NCBI GenBank assembly: GCA_947488605.1
Contig: CANKZJ010000001.1
Coordinates: forward strand, 372,001-436,000
Direction of reading: 5' to 3'
Origin: an uncultured Paracoccaceae bacterium
GTDB lineage: Bacteria; Pseudomonadota; Alphaproteobacteria; Rhodobacterales; Rhodobacteraceae
DNA length: 64,000 bases
Below are positions 43,515-53,067 of this stretch, one piece after another. How positions within the stretch are numbered: the stretch's first letter is position 1; each line of letters starts with the position of its first letter. The position numbers and the translations under genes are program-made. Below the pieces are notes generated by a model. The model searched no databases and was not told the origin of the DNA. It saw only the letters and a list, made by a program, of their open reading frames with translations.

Positions 43515-45316
43515 GCGGGCACCGCCTGTTGCGCCAAAAAGGCGCGCCAATCACCGATTTCTGTGATGTCCGTCGCTCCTTTAACGCCCGTGGCTTCGCA
43601 TAAGAATCCCTTGACCAAAGAGCCGTCAGACAACTCGACAGTCCCAATGCTCAAAGGTGCCGGAATGCCTGCGATGAAGGATCCAAACGCTGTCTTTGGC
43701 AAGGACCACACCTCCAATGCGATGGCCCCCTTGTCGGGACCCTCCGAGCGCAACAAACCGGGCCGTGCGGGTGGCCCGCCGGCCAGCGCATAGAATTTAT
43801 AGTCAGCCGACGTCTTTGCCCTGCGCACAAATGTGGCACCCAGATCAGTGAGCTGCCAATTAAGCGGCAGGTCCGCCATATGCGCCCCGCAGACGGCTAA
43901 TTCGATCCGATCTGATGGCGCATTATCTAACGCAGGTGGCGCGGGCACCAGGTGCGACGTCGCCCCCATATTGCGCGTGCAGTTCGCTTCAAAACCACGC
44001 GCAATCGCAGCGACGGCGGCATCTTTGCCAGCCCCGGCCAGCAAGGTCACACTGCCCGGCCTGCCATCGCTGCGTGGCGCGGTCGGCACAGCAATACCGC
44101 ACATATCCAGCAAATTCACAAAATTGGTGTAGGTGCCGTTGTTCGAGTTTGGCGTGACCGGGTCGGCCTCGAGATCAGCGACTGAATAGAACGTTGGGAT
44201 CGTTGGTACGCACAACATATCAAGGTGTTTAAGCATCGGCTCTGCCGCACGTCGCAGTTCTGCCAACCGGTAGAACCCACGAAACGCATCCGCCGCGGAC
44301 ATGCTTTCAGCATGGGTGATAATCTTGCGTGTAACGGGGTGAATTGCATCCCGGTCACTGGCGAGCAGGTCTTCGATCACGGTATAGCGTTCGGCCACCC
44401 AAGCCCCTTCGTAAAGCATATCAGCAATTGCATAGAGCGGTTTGAAGTCGACGTATTCAATCGTTCCGCCCATTTCAGCCAATCGTGCGATATCCCGATC
44501 AAACGATGCTTGTTGCACGTCATCACCGAAGAATTCAATTGATGCGGCATCTGGCACACCAACCCGCAAAGGCAAAGGTTGGGCGGTCAGCGGCTCGTGG
44601 ACCAACGGTTTAGAATAAGCATCCGACGGGTCAAACCCGCGGGCTGCTGCAAAAGCCGCATAAGCATCGTCAACGGTCAGCGCAAAGATCGATATTGTAT
44701 CAAGCGTGCGGCAGGCGGGAACGACACCGCTGGCAGACAACGCACCCAAGGTCGGCTTCAGCCCCACAATGTTGTTGAGCGCTGCAGGCACCCTCCCCGA
44801 TCCGGCTGTATCCGTGCCCAAGGAGAACGTCACAATTCCATGGCCAACAATCACGCCAGACCCGCCGGAGGACCCACCGGGCACAATCTCGGGGTCCACG
44901 GCATTCAACGGCGCGCCATATGGCGTACGCACGCCCACAAGACCCGTGGCAAACTGATCAAGATTGGTTTTGCCGATCATGATTGCACCAGCGGCACGCA
45001 GATTGGCGATCACAAAGGCATCAGCGTCAGGCGTGTAGGCATAGGCAGGACACCCTGCTGTCGTCTCAATCCCTGCGACATCAATGTTATCTTTGGCGGC
45101 ATATGGAATACCCCAAAGCGGCAAATTCGGATCAAACGCACCAAGGGCCGCAGCTTCAGCCTTCAGGCTTTCGCGGTCGCACAGATGTATGAAAATGCCC
45201 GGATCATTGACCGCATTCAGGCGCGTAAAAATTTCATCGATAACATCAGACGGACTCGCGCCCGCCGCATATGCTTCATGAAGGGCGCTAAGCGTGAAAG
45301 GCAGATTGCTAAGCAT
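43511..45316 (-). CDS. atzF: Allophanate hydrolase
   Basis: 601 residues in two parts. The N-terminal amidase domain has Lys75 (AAKDNID), the loop GGSSGGSG (Ser149/150) and nucleophile Ser173 (GTDTAGSGR). The C-terminal domain of about 150 residues (ELAVCGAHM, YKFYALAG, LEVWSLP, FGSFIAGIPAPLSIGTVEL) is specific to allophanate hydrolase and separates it from other amidases. It converts allophanate to ammonia and CO2, the last step of biuret, cyanuric acid and urea-amidolyase pathways. It lies in the ABC importer operon. Confidence 0.93.
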   Translation of the reverse strand: MLSNLPFTLSALHEAYAAGASPSDVIDEIFTRLNAVNDPGIFIHLCDRESLKAEAAALGAFDPNLPLWGIPYAAKDNIDVAGIETTAGCPAYAYTPDADAFVIANLRAAGAIMIGKTNLDQFATGLVGVRTPYGAPLNAVDPEIVPGGSSGGSGVIVGHGIVTFSLGTDTAGSGRVPAALNNIVGLKPTLGALSASGVVPACRTLDTISIFALTVDDAYAAFAAARGFDPSDAYSKPLVHEPLTAQPLPLRVGVPDAASIEFFGDDVQQASFDRDIARLAEMGGTIEYVDFKPLYAIADMLYEGAWVAERYTVIEDLLASDRDAIHPVTRKIITHAESMSAADAFRGFYRLAELRRAAEPMLKHLDMLCVPTIPTFYSVADLEADPVTPNSNNGTYTNFVNLLDMCGIAVPTAPRSDGRPGSVTLLAGAGKDAAVAAIARGFEANCTRNMGATSHLVPAPPALDNAPSDRIELAVCGAHMADLPLNWQLTDLGATFVRRAKTSADYKFYALAGGPPARPGLLRSEGPDKGAIALEVWSLPKTAFGSFIAGIPAPLSIGTVELSDGSLVKGFLCEATGVKGATDITEIGDWRAFLAQQAVPA

Positions 45317-45334
45317 GGGATATTCTCCGGAGAT

Positions 45335-46975
45335 TTAGGTGACTTGGCGGCGCTCTGGTGGTTTGGGCGCCGCCGCAAGAAGGGTTTTGGTGTAGTCGCT
45401 TTGCGGGTTGGTCATCACGTCTTTTGCCGCACCTTGCTCAACGATTTCGCCGTCTTTCATAACAATCACATGATCACACAGCAGACGCACAACATGCAGA
45501 TCGTGGCTCACAAACAGATAACTCAGACCAAGTTTTGCCCGCAGATCGACCAATAGGTTCAAGACAACCGCTTGGATCGACACATCAAGCGCAGCCGTTG
45601 GTTCATCAAGGATCAAAAATTTTGGCTCCAGCGCCACGGCGCGCGCGATGCCTACGCGGGCTTTTTGGCCACCGGACAGCTGATGCGGAAACCGGTCCAA
45701 TAGGGATAGAGGCAAACCCACCAAAGCGGCCAATTCTTCAATACGTACGGTCAGCATTGCACCCCGCATCCCACCCAAGCGCCGCAACGGTTCAGCGATG
45801 GTTTGGCGTGCTGTATGGCGGGGATTGAGGCTGTCCGTGGCATCCTGAAACACCATTTGAATATCAGCGCGCCTGCGATCCTTTGTGAAACTACGGGCCG
45901 GCACACGGGCGATGTCGTCGCCATCAAAGATGACTTCTCCACTCGTGGCATCCAGCAAACGGACCAGTATTTCAGACGTTGTGGATTTGCCACATCCACT
46001 CTCCCCCACCAGACCCACACATTGGCCTTGGTTGATCGTGAAAGAAATGCCTTTAACCGCGTGCACCGGGCCAGATTTCCCGGCATATGTCTTGACCAGA
46101 TTACGGACTTCCAGCAACGGCTCATCGCTGACCTTCGGGTTCAACTCCTCGCCACGCTCTTGCTTTGGCAGCAAACTGCGCACGCTTTCGCCCGCGCGCG
46201 GCGTGGCATCCACCAGTTTGCGGCTATAGGGGTGATGCGGGTTGCTAAAAATCTGAACGGGATCACCTTGTTCGACAATCACGCCGTCTTTCATAACCAA
46301 AATCCGGTCGCAATATTGGGCGGCCAACCCAAGGTCATGGGTGATCAAGATACTGCTCATGTCGCGTTCGCGGATCAGGTCACGCACCAAATCCATAACC
46401 GCTTTCTGGGTCGTGATATCCAGCCCCGTAGTCGGCTCATCGGCGATCAGCAGACGGGGATCACAAGCAAGGGCAATCGCGCAAACGATGCGTTGGCACA
46501 TGCCCCCTGACAGCTCAAACGGATAGGCATTGTAGCGCGCCTCTGCATCGTTGATCTTGACGGCCTCAAGGGCTGCAATCGCTTTTTCGCGGGCATCATA
46601 ACGGGTTGCACGCGCATGATGGCGCAATACGTCTTCGATTTGATGGCCCACTTTGCGGATCGGATTGAGGGCCGCGCGCGGGTTTTGAAAGATCATCGAG
46701 ATTTCGCGGCCCCGGATATCACGCATATCGACTTCGGCTGATCGGCGCAGATCAATACCGGAATATGTGGCCTCGCCCGCTTTGATCGTGCCACCGGCAT
46801 CAAGAATGCGCATCAAGGCATAAGATGTGACAGATTTGCCCGATCCACTTTCCCCAACGATCCCAAGGATTTCACCCTTGGACACCTCAAAACTGATACC
46901 CCGCACGGCGTCAACTTCGCCCCGGCGGGTTTGAAACGCGACCGCAAGGTCAGTGACTGTCAGCATTGCACTCAT
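45335..46975 (-). CDS. Oligopeptide-type ABC importer, fused double ATPase
   Basis: 546 residues with two complete ABC domains in tandem, as in YejF/GsiA. Walker A sites are GESGSGKSV (41-49) and GESGCGKST in the second half; the signature motifs are LSGGM and LSGGQ. The Opp-type C-terminal peptide motif after each domain (NPHHPYSRKL; NPQSDYTKTL) is present. It powers the importer made with the two permeases upstream. Overlaps the permease gene by four bases. Confidence 0.92.
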   Translation of the reverse strand: MSAMLTVTDLAVAFQTRRGEVDAVRGISFEVSKGEILGIVGESGSGKSVTSYALMRILDAGGTIKAGEATYSGIDLRRSAEVDMRDIRGREISMIFQNPRAALNPIRKVGHQIEDVLRHHARATRYDAREKAIAALEAVKINDAEARYNAYPFELSGGMCQRIVCAIALACDPRLLIADEPTTGLDITTQKAVMDLVRDLIRERDMSSILITHDLGLAAQYCDRILVMKDGVIVEQGDPVQIFSNPHHPYSRKLVDATPRAGESVRSLLPKQERGEELNPKVSDEPLLEVRNLVKTYAGKSGPVHAVKGISFTINQGQCVGLVGESGCGKSTTSEILVRLLDATSGEVIFDGDDIARVPARSFTKDRRRADIQMVFQDATDSLNPRHTARQTIAEPLRRLGGMRGAMLTVRIEELAALVGLPLSLLDRFPHQLSGGQKARVGIARAVALEPKFLILDEPTAALDVSIQAVVLNLLVDLRAKLGLSYLFVSHDLHVVRLLCDHVIVMKDGEIVEQGAAKDVMTNPQSDYTKTLLAAAPKPPERRQVT

Positions 46976-47850
46976 GTCCGTTTACGCGGATCGACGATGT
47001 CGCGCAGACCGTCCCCCAAAAGGTTGAATGTAAAGACAGCAATCATCAGCCATAAGCCGGGGAACACGGCCAACCACCATTCACCTGAGACAATGAAATT
47101 CGCACCCTCGGCGACCATGATCCCCCACTCTGCGGTAGGTGGGCTAACGCCCAAGCCGATGAATGAGAGACCCGCCGCATTTAAGATCGCCCAGCCCAGA
47201 TTAAGCGAGACTTGCACCATCATTGGCGGCAAGGCGTTTGGGAAGATGTGAAATGCCAGCACCCGGATATCGGAGTTTCCTGCAAGCTTGGCCGCACGGG
47301 CAAAGCCAGCGTCGCGACGAATGTTCACCTCGGCGCGGACAAGCCGTGCATAAAACGGCATGTTGATGATCGCCGTGGCATAGATGATGTTTTCAATCGT
47401 GTTCCCAAGGGCGGCCACAATCCCCATCGCCAAAACAAACAATGGAAACGCCATGATCGTATCGAGAAAGCGGTTGAGGATGATATCGGGCCAGCCACCC
47501 CAATAGCCCGCGATACAGCCTAAGATCGACCCGACTACAAAAGATAATGCGACAGCGGCCACAGAAATTGACAGGTCCAACCGTGTGGCAACGATGACCC
47601 GGCTAAACACGTCGCGCCCCACATTATCCGTGCCAAACCAATGGTCCCATGAGGGCGGTTGCAAGGCATTGGTCGCATTGGTGGCCAACGGATCATAGGG
47701 TACCAACGACGGGCCAAAGATCGCAGAGAATATCAGCAACCCGAACATGCCAAACGCAATCATCGTGACCGGGTTTGCACGCAAGACGTAAAAGATATGA
47801 TCGAACTTACCCTGCGTCTTGACCACAGGTTTCGGTAATACATCCGTCAT
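46972..47850 (-). CDS. ABC importer permease, DppC-like
   Basis: 292 residues with six membrane helices and a long N-terminal segment. The EAA loop (EVNIRRDAGFARAAKLAGNSD) contacts the ATPase. GLGVSPPTAEWG near the C terminus is typical of DppC. Overlaps the DppB-like gene by ATGA. Confidence 0.91.
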   Translation of the reverse strand: MTDVLPKPVVKTQGKFDHIFYVLRANPVTMIAFGMFGLLIFSAIFGPSLVPYDPLATNATNALQPPSWDHWFGTDNVGRDVFSRVIVATRLDLSISVAAVALSFVVGSILGCIAGYWGGWPDIILNRFLDTIMAFPLFVLAMGIVAALGNTIENIIYATAIINMPFYARLVRAEVNIRRDAGFARAAKLAGNSDIRVLAFHIFPNALPPMMVQVSLNLGWAILNAAGLSFIGLGVSPPTAEWGIMVAEGANFIVSGEWWLAVFPGLWLMIAVFTFNLLGDGLRDIVDPRKRT

Positions 47851-48881
47851 TTCGATGAAAATCCGATCCTTGGGTCAATGGCCGTGTAAAGCAGATCAAT
47901 CACCAGATTGAGCGCCACAAACAAAAGCGCCATGGCCAACACAAACCCCTGCACCGCAGCATAATCCGACACCACCAAAGCATCGACGGCGTAAGACCCA
48001 ATGCCAGGCCAGGCAAAGACCTTCTCAACCAGCACATTTGCGCCAAGGGCAAAGGAAAACACCATGCCAAGGGTCGTGACGACAGGCAGCAAAGCATTGC
48101 GAAAGGCATAGCGGAAAAGAACGGTGCGGCTCGACAGCCCCACAGCACGGGCGGTGCGGATGAAATCTGATGACAGCGCTGTCAGCATCGACGCACGTGT
48201 CATGCGCGCGACAGGTGCCAATGTGAAAAGGGCCAATGTCGTGGCGGGGAGGAACAATTGTTTCGCCGCACCACGCCATGTTTCCCAATCGCCCATCAAG
48301 GCCGCATCAATCAAATAAAAGCCGGTCACATGGTCTGGATCAAGATAGATGAAATCCAGACGCCCCAACGGTGAAGGTGCAACCCCCAGTAAATAATAGA
48401 AGATGTAAATCAACAAAATGCCCGTGAAAAAAGTGGGCAGTGACACGCCAGCGGTCACGACGACGCGGCAAAGATGATCCACCCAAGTTCCCGGACGTGT
48501 CGCCGCGAGCACGCCAAGTGGTACAGCGATAGCGATGGCCAATAGCAGCGCCGTTAGCGTCAGTTCCAAAGAGGCTGGCAGGCGCTTGGCCAAATCCTCG
48601 GCGACGGACCTGCCACTTGAAAGTGACTGGCCGAGGTCACCTTGCAGCAAGTCGCCCACATATATGAAGAATTGCTGCGTCAAAGGCTTATCCAAACCCA
48701 TAGCGACGCGGGTTTGCTCAATGGATTCGGCATCTGCCGTGACCCCCGCAAAATAGACAGCCGGATCGCCGGGCAGCGCACGGGTCAACAGGAAGCTGAT
48801 AATCACGACACCAACAACAACCGGTATTGATTGGGCTACGCGCAGCACAACTGCGCGTAGCCTTGGTGAGGACGTCAGCAT
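47847..48881 (-). CDS. ABC importer permease, DppB-like
   Basis: 344 residues. The N-terminal helix is followed by the DppB-type conserved RALPGDPAVYFAG and DLLQGDLGQSL, six membrane segments and the EAA loop SDFIRTARAVGLS. It starts three bases after the binding-protein gene. It forms the channel with the DppC-like subunit. Confidence 0.91.
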   Translation of the reverse strand: MLTSSPRLRAVVLRVAQSIPVVVGVVIISFLLTRALPGDPAVYFAGVTADAESIEQTRVAMGLDKPLTQQFFIYVGDLLQGDLGQSLSSGRSVAEDLAKRLPASLELTLTALLLAIAIAVPLGVLAATRPGTWVDHLCRVVVTAGVSLPTFFTGILLIYIFYYLLGVAPSPLGRLDFIYLDPDHVTGFYLIDAALMGDWETWRGAAKQLFLPATTLALFTLAPVARMTRASMLTALSSDFIRTARAVGLSSRTVLFRYAFRNALLPVVTTLGMVFSFALGANVLVEKVFAWPGIGSYAVDALVVSDYAAVQGFVLAMALLFVALNLVIDLLYTAIDPRIGFSSK

Positions 48882-48884
48882 TCG

Positions 48885-50492
48885 CTAGACAGACTTCAGC
48901 GGACGGATGTCCAACTGGCGGTGGAACCAGAACTCGTACCCTTCGGCACCGTTCGCCGCGACATTCAGCGCAGGCTGGTACAGTGGGATACGTGGCAGTT
49001 CATCCAACACAATCTCAAACATGCGTTTGATCTTGGGTGCATACTCTGGATCGTCCATCGGCATATGCAGGGTCGCGTTCGTCAGTTCTTCGATTTCCTC
49101 GTTTCGGTAGTTGGAGGAGTTGAACAGGTGACCATCTTGATACGCCCAGAAGAAGTAGTAATCAGGTGTGTCCAGCCAGCCACCGAAGGTTTCAAGGTGC
49201 AGCGGAAGACGCTTCTCAACCAACGAGGCTGTGCGCCAATTCGCACCTGGGATCTTGTCGATCTCGACAGTGATGCCAATTTTGCCCAGAGCTTCCTGTA
49301 TCAAGATCGCTGTTGGTTCCATCCACGACGCAAGGTCGAGGCTGATGGAAAGCGGTACATCGAAACCGTCCGCATAGCCTGATTTAGCCATGTGCTCTTT
49401 CGCCTTATCAATATCCGTAAAATACTGCGACTTGCGCGGCCATGCGATGTCGTTGATTTCTTCTTCACCACCCCAAAGCGGCAAACCGCGACCGTAGGCG
49501 GCAGCCTGAAAGATATCCTCGTAAGGAATTGCATAGGCGAGTGCTTTGCGCACATCTGAGTCTTGGAACGGTTCGAATGCAAAATTCGGGCACAGGCAGA
49601 ACATGCAGTTCACTACCGGCGTTGAGAAGACGTCAAGTGTCTCGGCAAGTTCGGCCGCGTCTTTGTCAGGAATATCAAATGCTATTTGTACATCGCCGCG
49701 TTCAACAAGTGCACGGCGTGTGGCAGGGCTAGGTACTTCACGCACGACAACACGCTTGAGCGCAGGCAGCGGACCACCGACCCAATCATCGTTGCGCTCG
49801 TAAACAAGCTGCTCACCGGGGGTCCAACGCGCAACCTTATAGGCGCCTGATCCAGCGGCGGTTGTATGTAAATACTCCAGCGCCCAAGGATCATCCTCTG
49901 TCGCATTTGCCAAAGCCTCGACCGAGTTCATGATGTATGGCACCGGCACGGCCAGATCAGGGATCGAAAGCTTTGACGGGAAGTCCAGCTTGATCACGAA
50001 TGTCTCGTCATCGACGGCTTCAAACTGGTCCGGGCGTTCAAATCCACCAGCCTTCATCTGCACACTTGGAAAACCACCAACCGACACGGCACGATCAAAA
50101 GACCACTTTACGTCGGCAGCCGTCACCTTGCGGCCATCCCAGAATTTCGCGTCAGACTTCAGTTTGAATGTCAGTGTCAGACCATCTTCCGACTCGGTCC
50201 AGCTTTCAGCAAGCTCGGGCTCAATCACATTGTAATCAAATGAGAACCCGCCGCCGATCGCTTCTTTGGTACCAAACGACACCAGACGATCATAACAGTT
50301 TACCCCGACTTGATAGGATGCGCGGCTGGTGCCCGAGCGGTGCAGATCCAGACTATTGACTGTCTGGCCGCTGACCACGACCAAAGTATCAGAACCTTGC
50401 GCGGCAGCAGGCATTGCGCGCAGGAATGGCAGGACAGAGGCACCGGCAGCACCCATCTTCAGGAAATTACGTCTTGTTGTCGTATCACTCAT
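48885..50492 (-). CDS. Tat-exported ABC substrate-binding protein (SBP family 5)
   Basis: 535 residues from MSDTTTRRNFLKMG; GAGAGAAAAT precedes this ATG. A twin-arginine signal (RRNFLK, hydrophobic stretch, AMPAAAQ cleavage region) directs export by Tat. The mature part has the SBP_bac_5 fold with the family motif LAESWTESEDGLTLTFKLKSD and KFWDGRKVTAADVKWSFDRA (key part DGRKVTAADV). It probably captures the nitrogen compound degraded by the cluster. It is the first gene of the operon leading to atzF and the RidA-like gene, divergent from the LysR gene. Confidence 0.91.
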   Translation of the reverse strand: MSDTTTRRNFLKMGAAGASVLPFLRAMPAAAQGSDTLVVVSGQTVNSLDLHRSGTSRASYQVGVNCYDRLVSFGTKEAIGGGFSFDYNVIEPELAESWTESEDGLTLTFKLKSDAKFWDGRKVTAADVKWSFDRAVSVGGFPSVQMKAGGFERPDQFEAVDDETFVIKLDFPSKLSIPDLAVPVPYIMNSVEALANATEDDPWALEYLHTTAAGSGAYKVARWTPGEQLVYERNDDWVGGPLPALKRVVVREVPSPATRRALVERGDVQIAFDIPDKDAAELAETLDVFSTPVVNCMFCLCPNFAFEPFQDSDVRKALAYAIPYEDIFQAAAYGRGLPLWGGEEEINDIAWPRKSQYFTDIDKAKEHMAKSGYADGFDVPLSISLDLASWMEPTAILIQEALGKIGITVEIDKIPGANWRTASLVEKRLPLHLETFGGWLDTPDYYFFWAYQDGHLFNSSNYRNEEIEELTNATLHMPMDDPEYAPKIKRMFEIVLDELPRIPLYQPALNVAANGAEGYEFWFHRQLDIRPLKSV

Positions 50493-50570
50493 ATTTTCTC
50501 TCTCACTGTTGGCAATGGCAGTTGGATTCGGCCTTACAGACATGATGCGATGGATTACCGTTCACATCTA

Positions 50571-50585
50571 ATGCTATAAAATCAT
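50571..50585. promoter_or_regulatory. Candidate LysR-type T-N11-A site
   Basis: ATGCTATAAAATCAT has ATG/CAT arms and the T-N11-A spacing of LysR-type operators. It lies in the 138-base divergent region, 45 bases before the lysR-like start. Confidence 0.35.
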
Positions 50586-50630
50586 CTAGCTGCTGCGTTT
50601 TTCGCAACAGTTAGGAAAAAGGCATGCGAT

Positions 50631-51533
50631 ATGAAATACTTAAAGACATTCGAGCTGATCGAGGCCGTCGTGCGTGCCGGATCAATTCGCAAAGCCGCCG
50701 AGGACAGCAATCTGACGGCATCAGCCTTGAACAGGCGCATCCAAAACTTTGAACAAGAATTTGGCTGGCCAATCTTTGAGCGGCTACCACGCGGGATGCG
50801 CCTAAACCCCGCAGGAGAGCTGTTAATGCAGCACATCGGCCTGCAGCGCACCGATCTGGCACGTGTGCAATCCCAAGTGGCAGACCTGTCGGGCGAACGT
50901 CGCGGGCATGTCTCCATCGCCTGTTCGCAAGCGTTATTGCCGTATTTCATGCCCGAACAAATCGCCATCTACCGCGCCGCACACCCCGGCGTGACGTTCA
51001 CGGTCAACGTCCGTGACCGCGCTCAGGCAGAGCGTGATTTAGCATCTTACAGCAGTGATTTAGCGCTCGTTTTTGAACCTGTACACTTGGTCGACTTTGA
51101 AGTGCTCTATGCATTACCACAAGCGGTTCACGCTGTATTCAAGCACGACAGTCCCTTGGCCGACAAACCGGTATTGCGGCTACGAGAATGCTTGAACCAC
51201 AAACTGGTTTTGCCCTCGGCAATCTACGGCGTGCGCAATCTGCTCGAACTGGCCGCCAGCCGTAGCGGGCGCACGCTGTCACCTGCCGTTGAAACGGAAT
51301 CGTTCGACTTGATCCGGCACTACGTGACACAAGAAGACGCCGTCGGATTTCAGATACCAATCGGGCTGAACGTCTCTGAACAAGACACCATCGGCCACAG
51401 GCCGATCTCTGAGAAAGATGTGCCCTTTGGGCGGTTGTTGCTGGGTCAAATGAAAGGACGCGCCCTACCCGTGGCATCCGCCAAGTTTAGCCAGCAACTT
51501 CTCACAGCGCTCTCAAATCTCTCAACCGTCTAG
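50631..51533 (+). CDS. LysR-family transcriptional regulator
   Basis: 300 residues. The N-terminal winged HTH (FELIEAVVRAGSIRKAAEDSNLTASALNRRIQNFE; key part RKAAEDSNLTASAL) is followed by a periplasmic-binding-like effector domain. The HTH recognises the divergent promoter shared with the importer operon. It probably senses an intermediate of the pathway and controls the transporter-atzF operon, and perhaps biuH, which lies downstream on the same strand. Confidence 0.9.
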   Translation: MKYLKTFELIEAVVRAGSIRKAAEDSNLTASALNRRIQNFEQEFGWPIFERLPRGMRLNPAGELLMQHIGLQRTDLARVQSQVADLSGERRGHVSIACSQALLPYFMPEQIAIYRAAHPGVTFTVNVRDRAQAERDLASYSSDLALVFEPVHLVDFEVLYALPQAVHAVFKHDSPLADKPVLRLRECLNHKLVLPSAIYGVRNLLELAASRSGRTLSPAVETESFDLIRHYVTQEDAVGFQIPIGLNVSEQDTIGHRPISEKDVPFGRLLLGQMKGRALPVASAKFSQQLLTALSNLSTV

Positions 51534-51588
51534 CTGATTTGCACAGCGCCGCTGCTTTATCACCACCCAAGCTGAATGCTGCATTTTT

Positions 51589-51605
51589 TGCACCGTTCTG
51601 GTGCA
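51589..51605. promoter_or_regulatory. Perfect NtrC-binding site upstream of biuH
   Basis: TGCACC-GTTCT-GGTGCA equals the NtrC consensus TGCACC-N5-GGTGCA with no mismatch. Its centre is about 104 bases before the biuH start. Induction under nitrogen limitation is inferred. No -24/-12 element was found between it and the gene; in Rhodobacter, NtrC activates housekeeping-sigma promoters. Confidence 0.7.
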
Positions 51606-51700
51606 TTCTTAGCAGAAGACGGAAGCGTTCAAGATCGTACATGCTCCACCCCAACTGTCTTGAGCTCTGATGTGAGCCATATGAGACCAAAGGAGCAGTG

Positions 51701-52393
51701 ATGTCGCAGCAGATAGCCAAAACCATCAAGGCCGATCCCTATCCATGGCCTTATAACGGCGATCTACGCTCCGAAAACACGGCCCTGATCATTATCGACA
51801 TGCAGACGGACTTCTGCGGCGTTGGCGGTTATGTCGATAAGATGGGGTATGACCTCTCCATGACCCAAGCCCCTATCGCGCCAATCGGTCGGGTGTTGTC
51901 CATGATGCGAACCAAGGGCTACCATATTATTCATACCCGCGAAGGGCATCGCCCCGACCTCGCTGATCTGCCCGCCAACAAGCGGTGGCGCAGCCGACAG
52001 ATAGGCGCAGGCATTGGTGATCCCGGCCCTTGCGGCAAAATCCTGGTGCGGGGTGAACCAGGCTGGGACATCATTCCAGAGCTTTATCCGATCGCAGGCG
52101 AACCAATCATCGACAAGCCCGGCAAGGGTAGCTTTTACGCCACCGATCTCGAAATGATCCTGCGCACACGCGGGATCGAGAACCTCATCCTGACTGGCAT
52201 CACCACAGACGTCTGCGTGTCAACAACCATGCGAGAGGCCAATGACCGTGGGTTTGAATGTCTTGTGCTGGCGGACTGCTGCGGTGCGACCGACAAGGGC
52301 AACCACGATGCAGCGCTTAGCATGGTGATGATGCAAGGCGGGGTGTTTGGCGCAGTAAGCAACAGCGATACCCTGCTGGCCGAACTGTCATGA
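51701..52393 (+). CDS. biuH: Biuret hydrolase (isochorismatase-like family)
   Basis: 230 residues from [25 protein letters not shown] lies five bases upstream. The Asp-Lys-Cys triad is Asp33 (IDMQTDF), Lys139 ([10 protein letters not shown]) and Cys172 (TTDVCVSTT), with Gln212 (MMQGG). This spacing is a constant three-residue shift from Asp36/Lys142/Cys175/Gln215 reported for Rhizobium BiuH, and long stretches such as [17 protein letters not shown] look the same (from memory). It converts biuret to allophanate and ammonia, and the product is the substrate of AtzF encoded nearby. Confidence 0.88.
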   Translation: MSQQIAKTIKADPYPWPYNGDLRSENTALIIIDMQTDFCGVGGYVDKMGYDLSMTQAPIAPIGRVLSMMRTKGYHIIHTREGHRPDLADLPANKRWRSRQIGAGIGDPGPCGKILVRGEPGWDIIPELYPIAGEPIIDKPGKGSFYATDLEMILRTRGIENLILTGITTDVCVSTTMREANDRGFECLVLADCCGATDKGNHDAALSMVMMQGGVFGAVSNSDTLLAELS

Positions 52394-53067
52394 ACATTAT
52401 GGCTGAAATCCCTTCAGCATTGCCCTTCGCTTTCGCCTTCGATCCGGCCACTACAGCCTTGATTGTGATCGACATGCAGCGCGACTTTATCGAACCGGGC
52501 GGCTTTGGCGCGTCATTGGGCAACGACGTATCACTGTTGCAAGCCATCGTCCCGACGACCGCACGGCTGATCAAGACATGCCGCGACCACGGTCTGCCGA
52601 TCATCCACACCCGCGAGTGCCACAAGCCTGATTTGTCTGACCTCCCGCCCGCCAAACGAAACCGCGGCAATCCCAGCTTGCTGATCGGCGATCCCGGCCC
52701 GATGGGGCGCATCCTGATCGCTGGTGAACCGGGCGCTGATATCATTCCCGAGCTCGCGCCTCTTGATACGGAACTGGTGGTCGACAAACCCGGCAAGGGT
52801 GCGTTCTACACCACGCAGCTGGGCGAACATCTGGCGCAATTGGGAACCAAAACTCTCATCCTGGCGGGCGTCACCACCGAAGTTTGCGTGCAAACTACCA
52901 TGCGCGAAGCCAATGACCGCGGCTTTGATTGCTTACTGATCGAGGACGCAACTGAAAGCTACTTCCCAGCTTTCAAAACGGCCACGCTTGACATGATCCG
53001 CGCACAGGGCGCCATCGTTGGATGGACAGCAACCTCTGCCGCATTCGCAGAGGCATTGCATGACTAA
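52390..53067 (+). CDS. Second isochorismatase-like hydrolase (triuret/guanylurea/biuret-type amidase)
   Basis: 225 residues, a clear paralogue of the preceding BiuH and coupled to it by ATGA. The triad is Asp28 (IDMQRDF), Lys133 (VDKPGKGAF) and Cys166 (TTEVCVQTT). The N terminus is shorter and lacks the YPWPYNG segment, and the region equivalent to the BiuH MMQGGVFG reads RAQGAIVGW. The changed substrate pocket suggests a related ureide such as triuret or guanylurea, both known substrates of this superfamily. Which one cannot be told from sequence. Confidence 0.85.
   Translation: MNIMAEIPSALPFAFAFDPATTALIVIDMQRDFIEPGGFGASLGNDVSLLQAIVPTTARLIKTCRDHGLPIIHTRECHKPDLSDLPPAKRNRGNPSLLIGDPGPMGRILIAGEPGADIIPELAPLDTELVVDKPGKGAFYTTQLGEHLAQLGTKTLILAGVTTEVCVQTTMREANDRGFDCLLIEDATESYFPAFKTATLDMIRAQGAIVGWTATSAAFAEALHD

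Noticed and set aside
51606-51700. Sigma-54 promoter between the NtrC box and biuH
   Set aside because: No -24/-12 match; NtrC of Rhodobacter can work with the housekeeping sigma factor.
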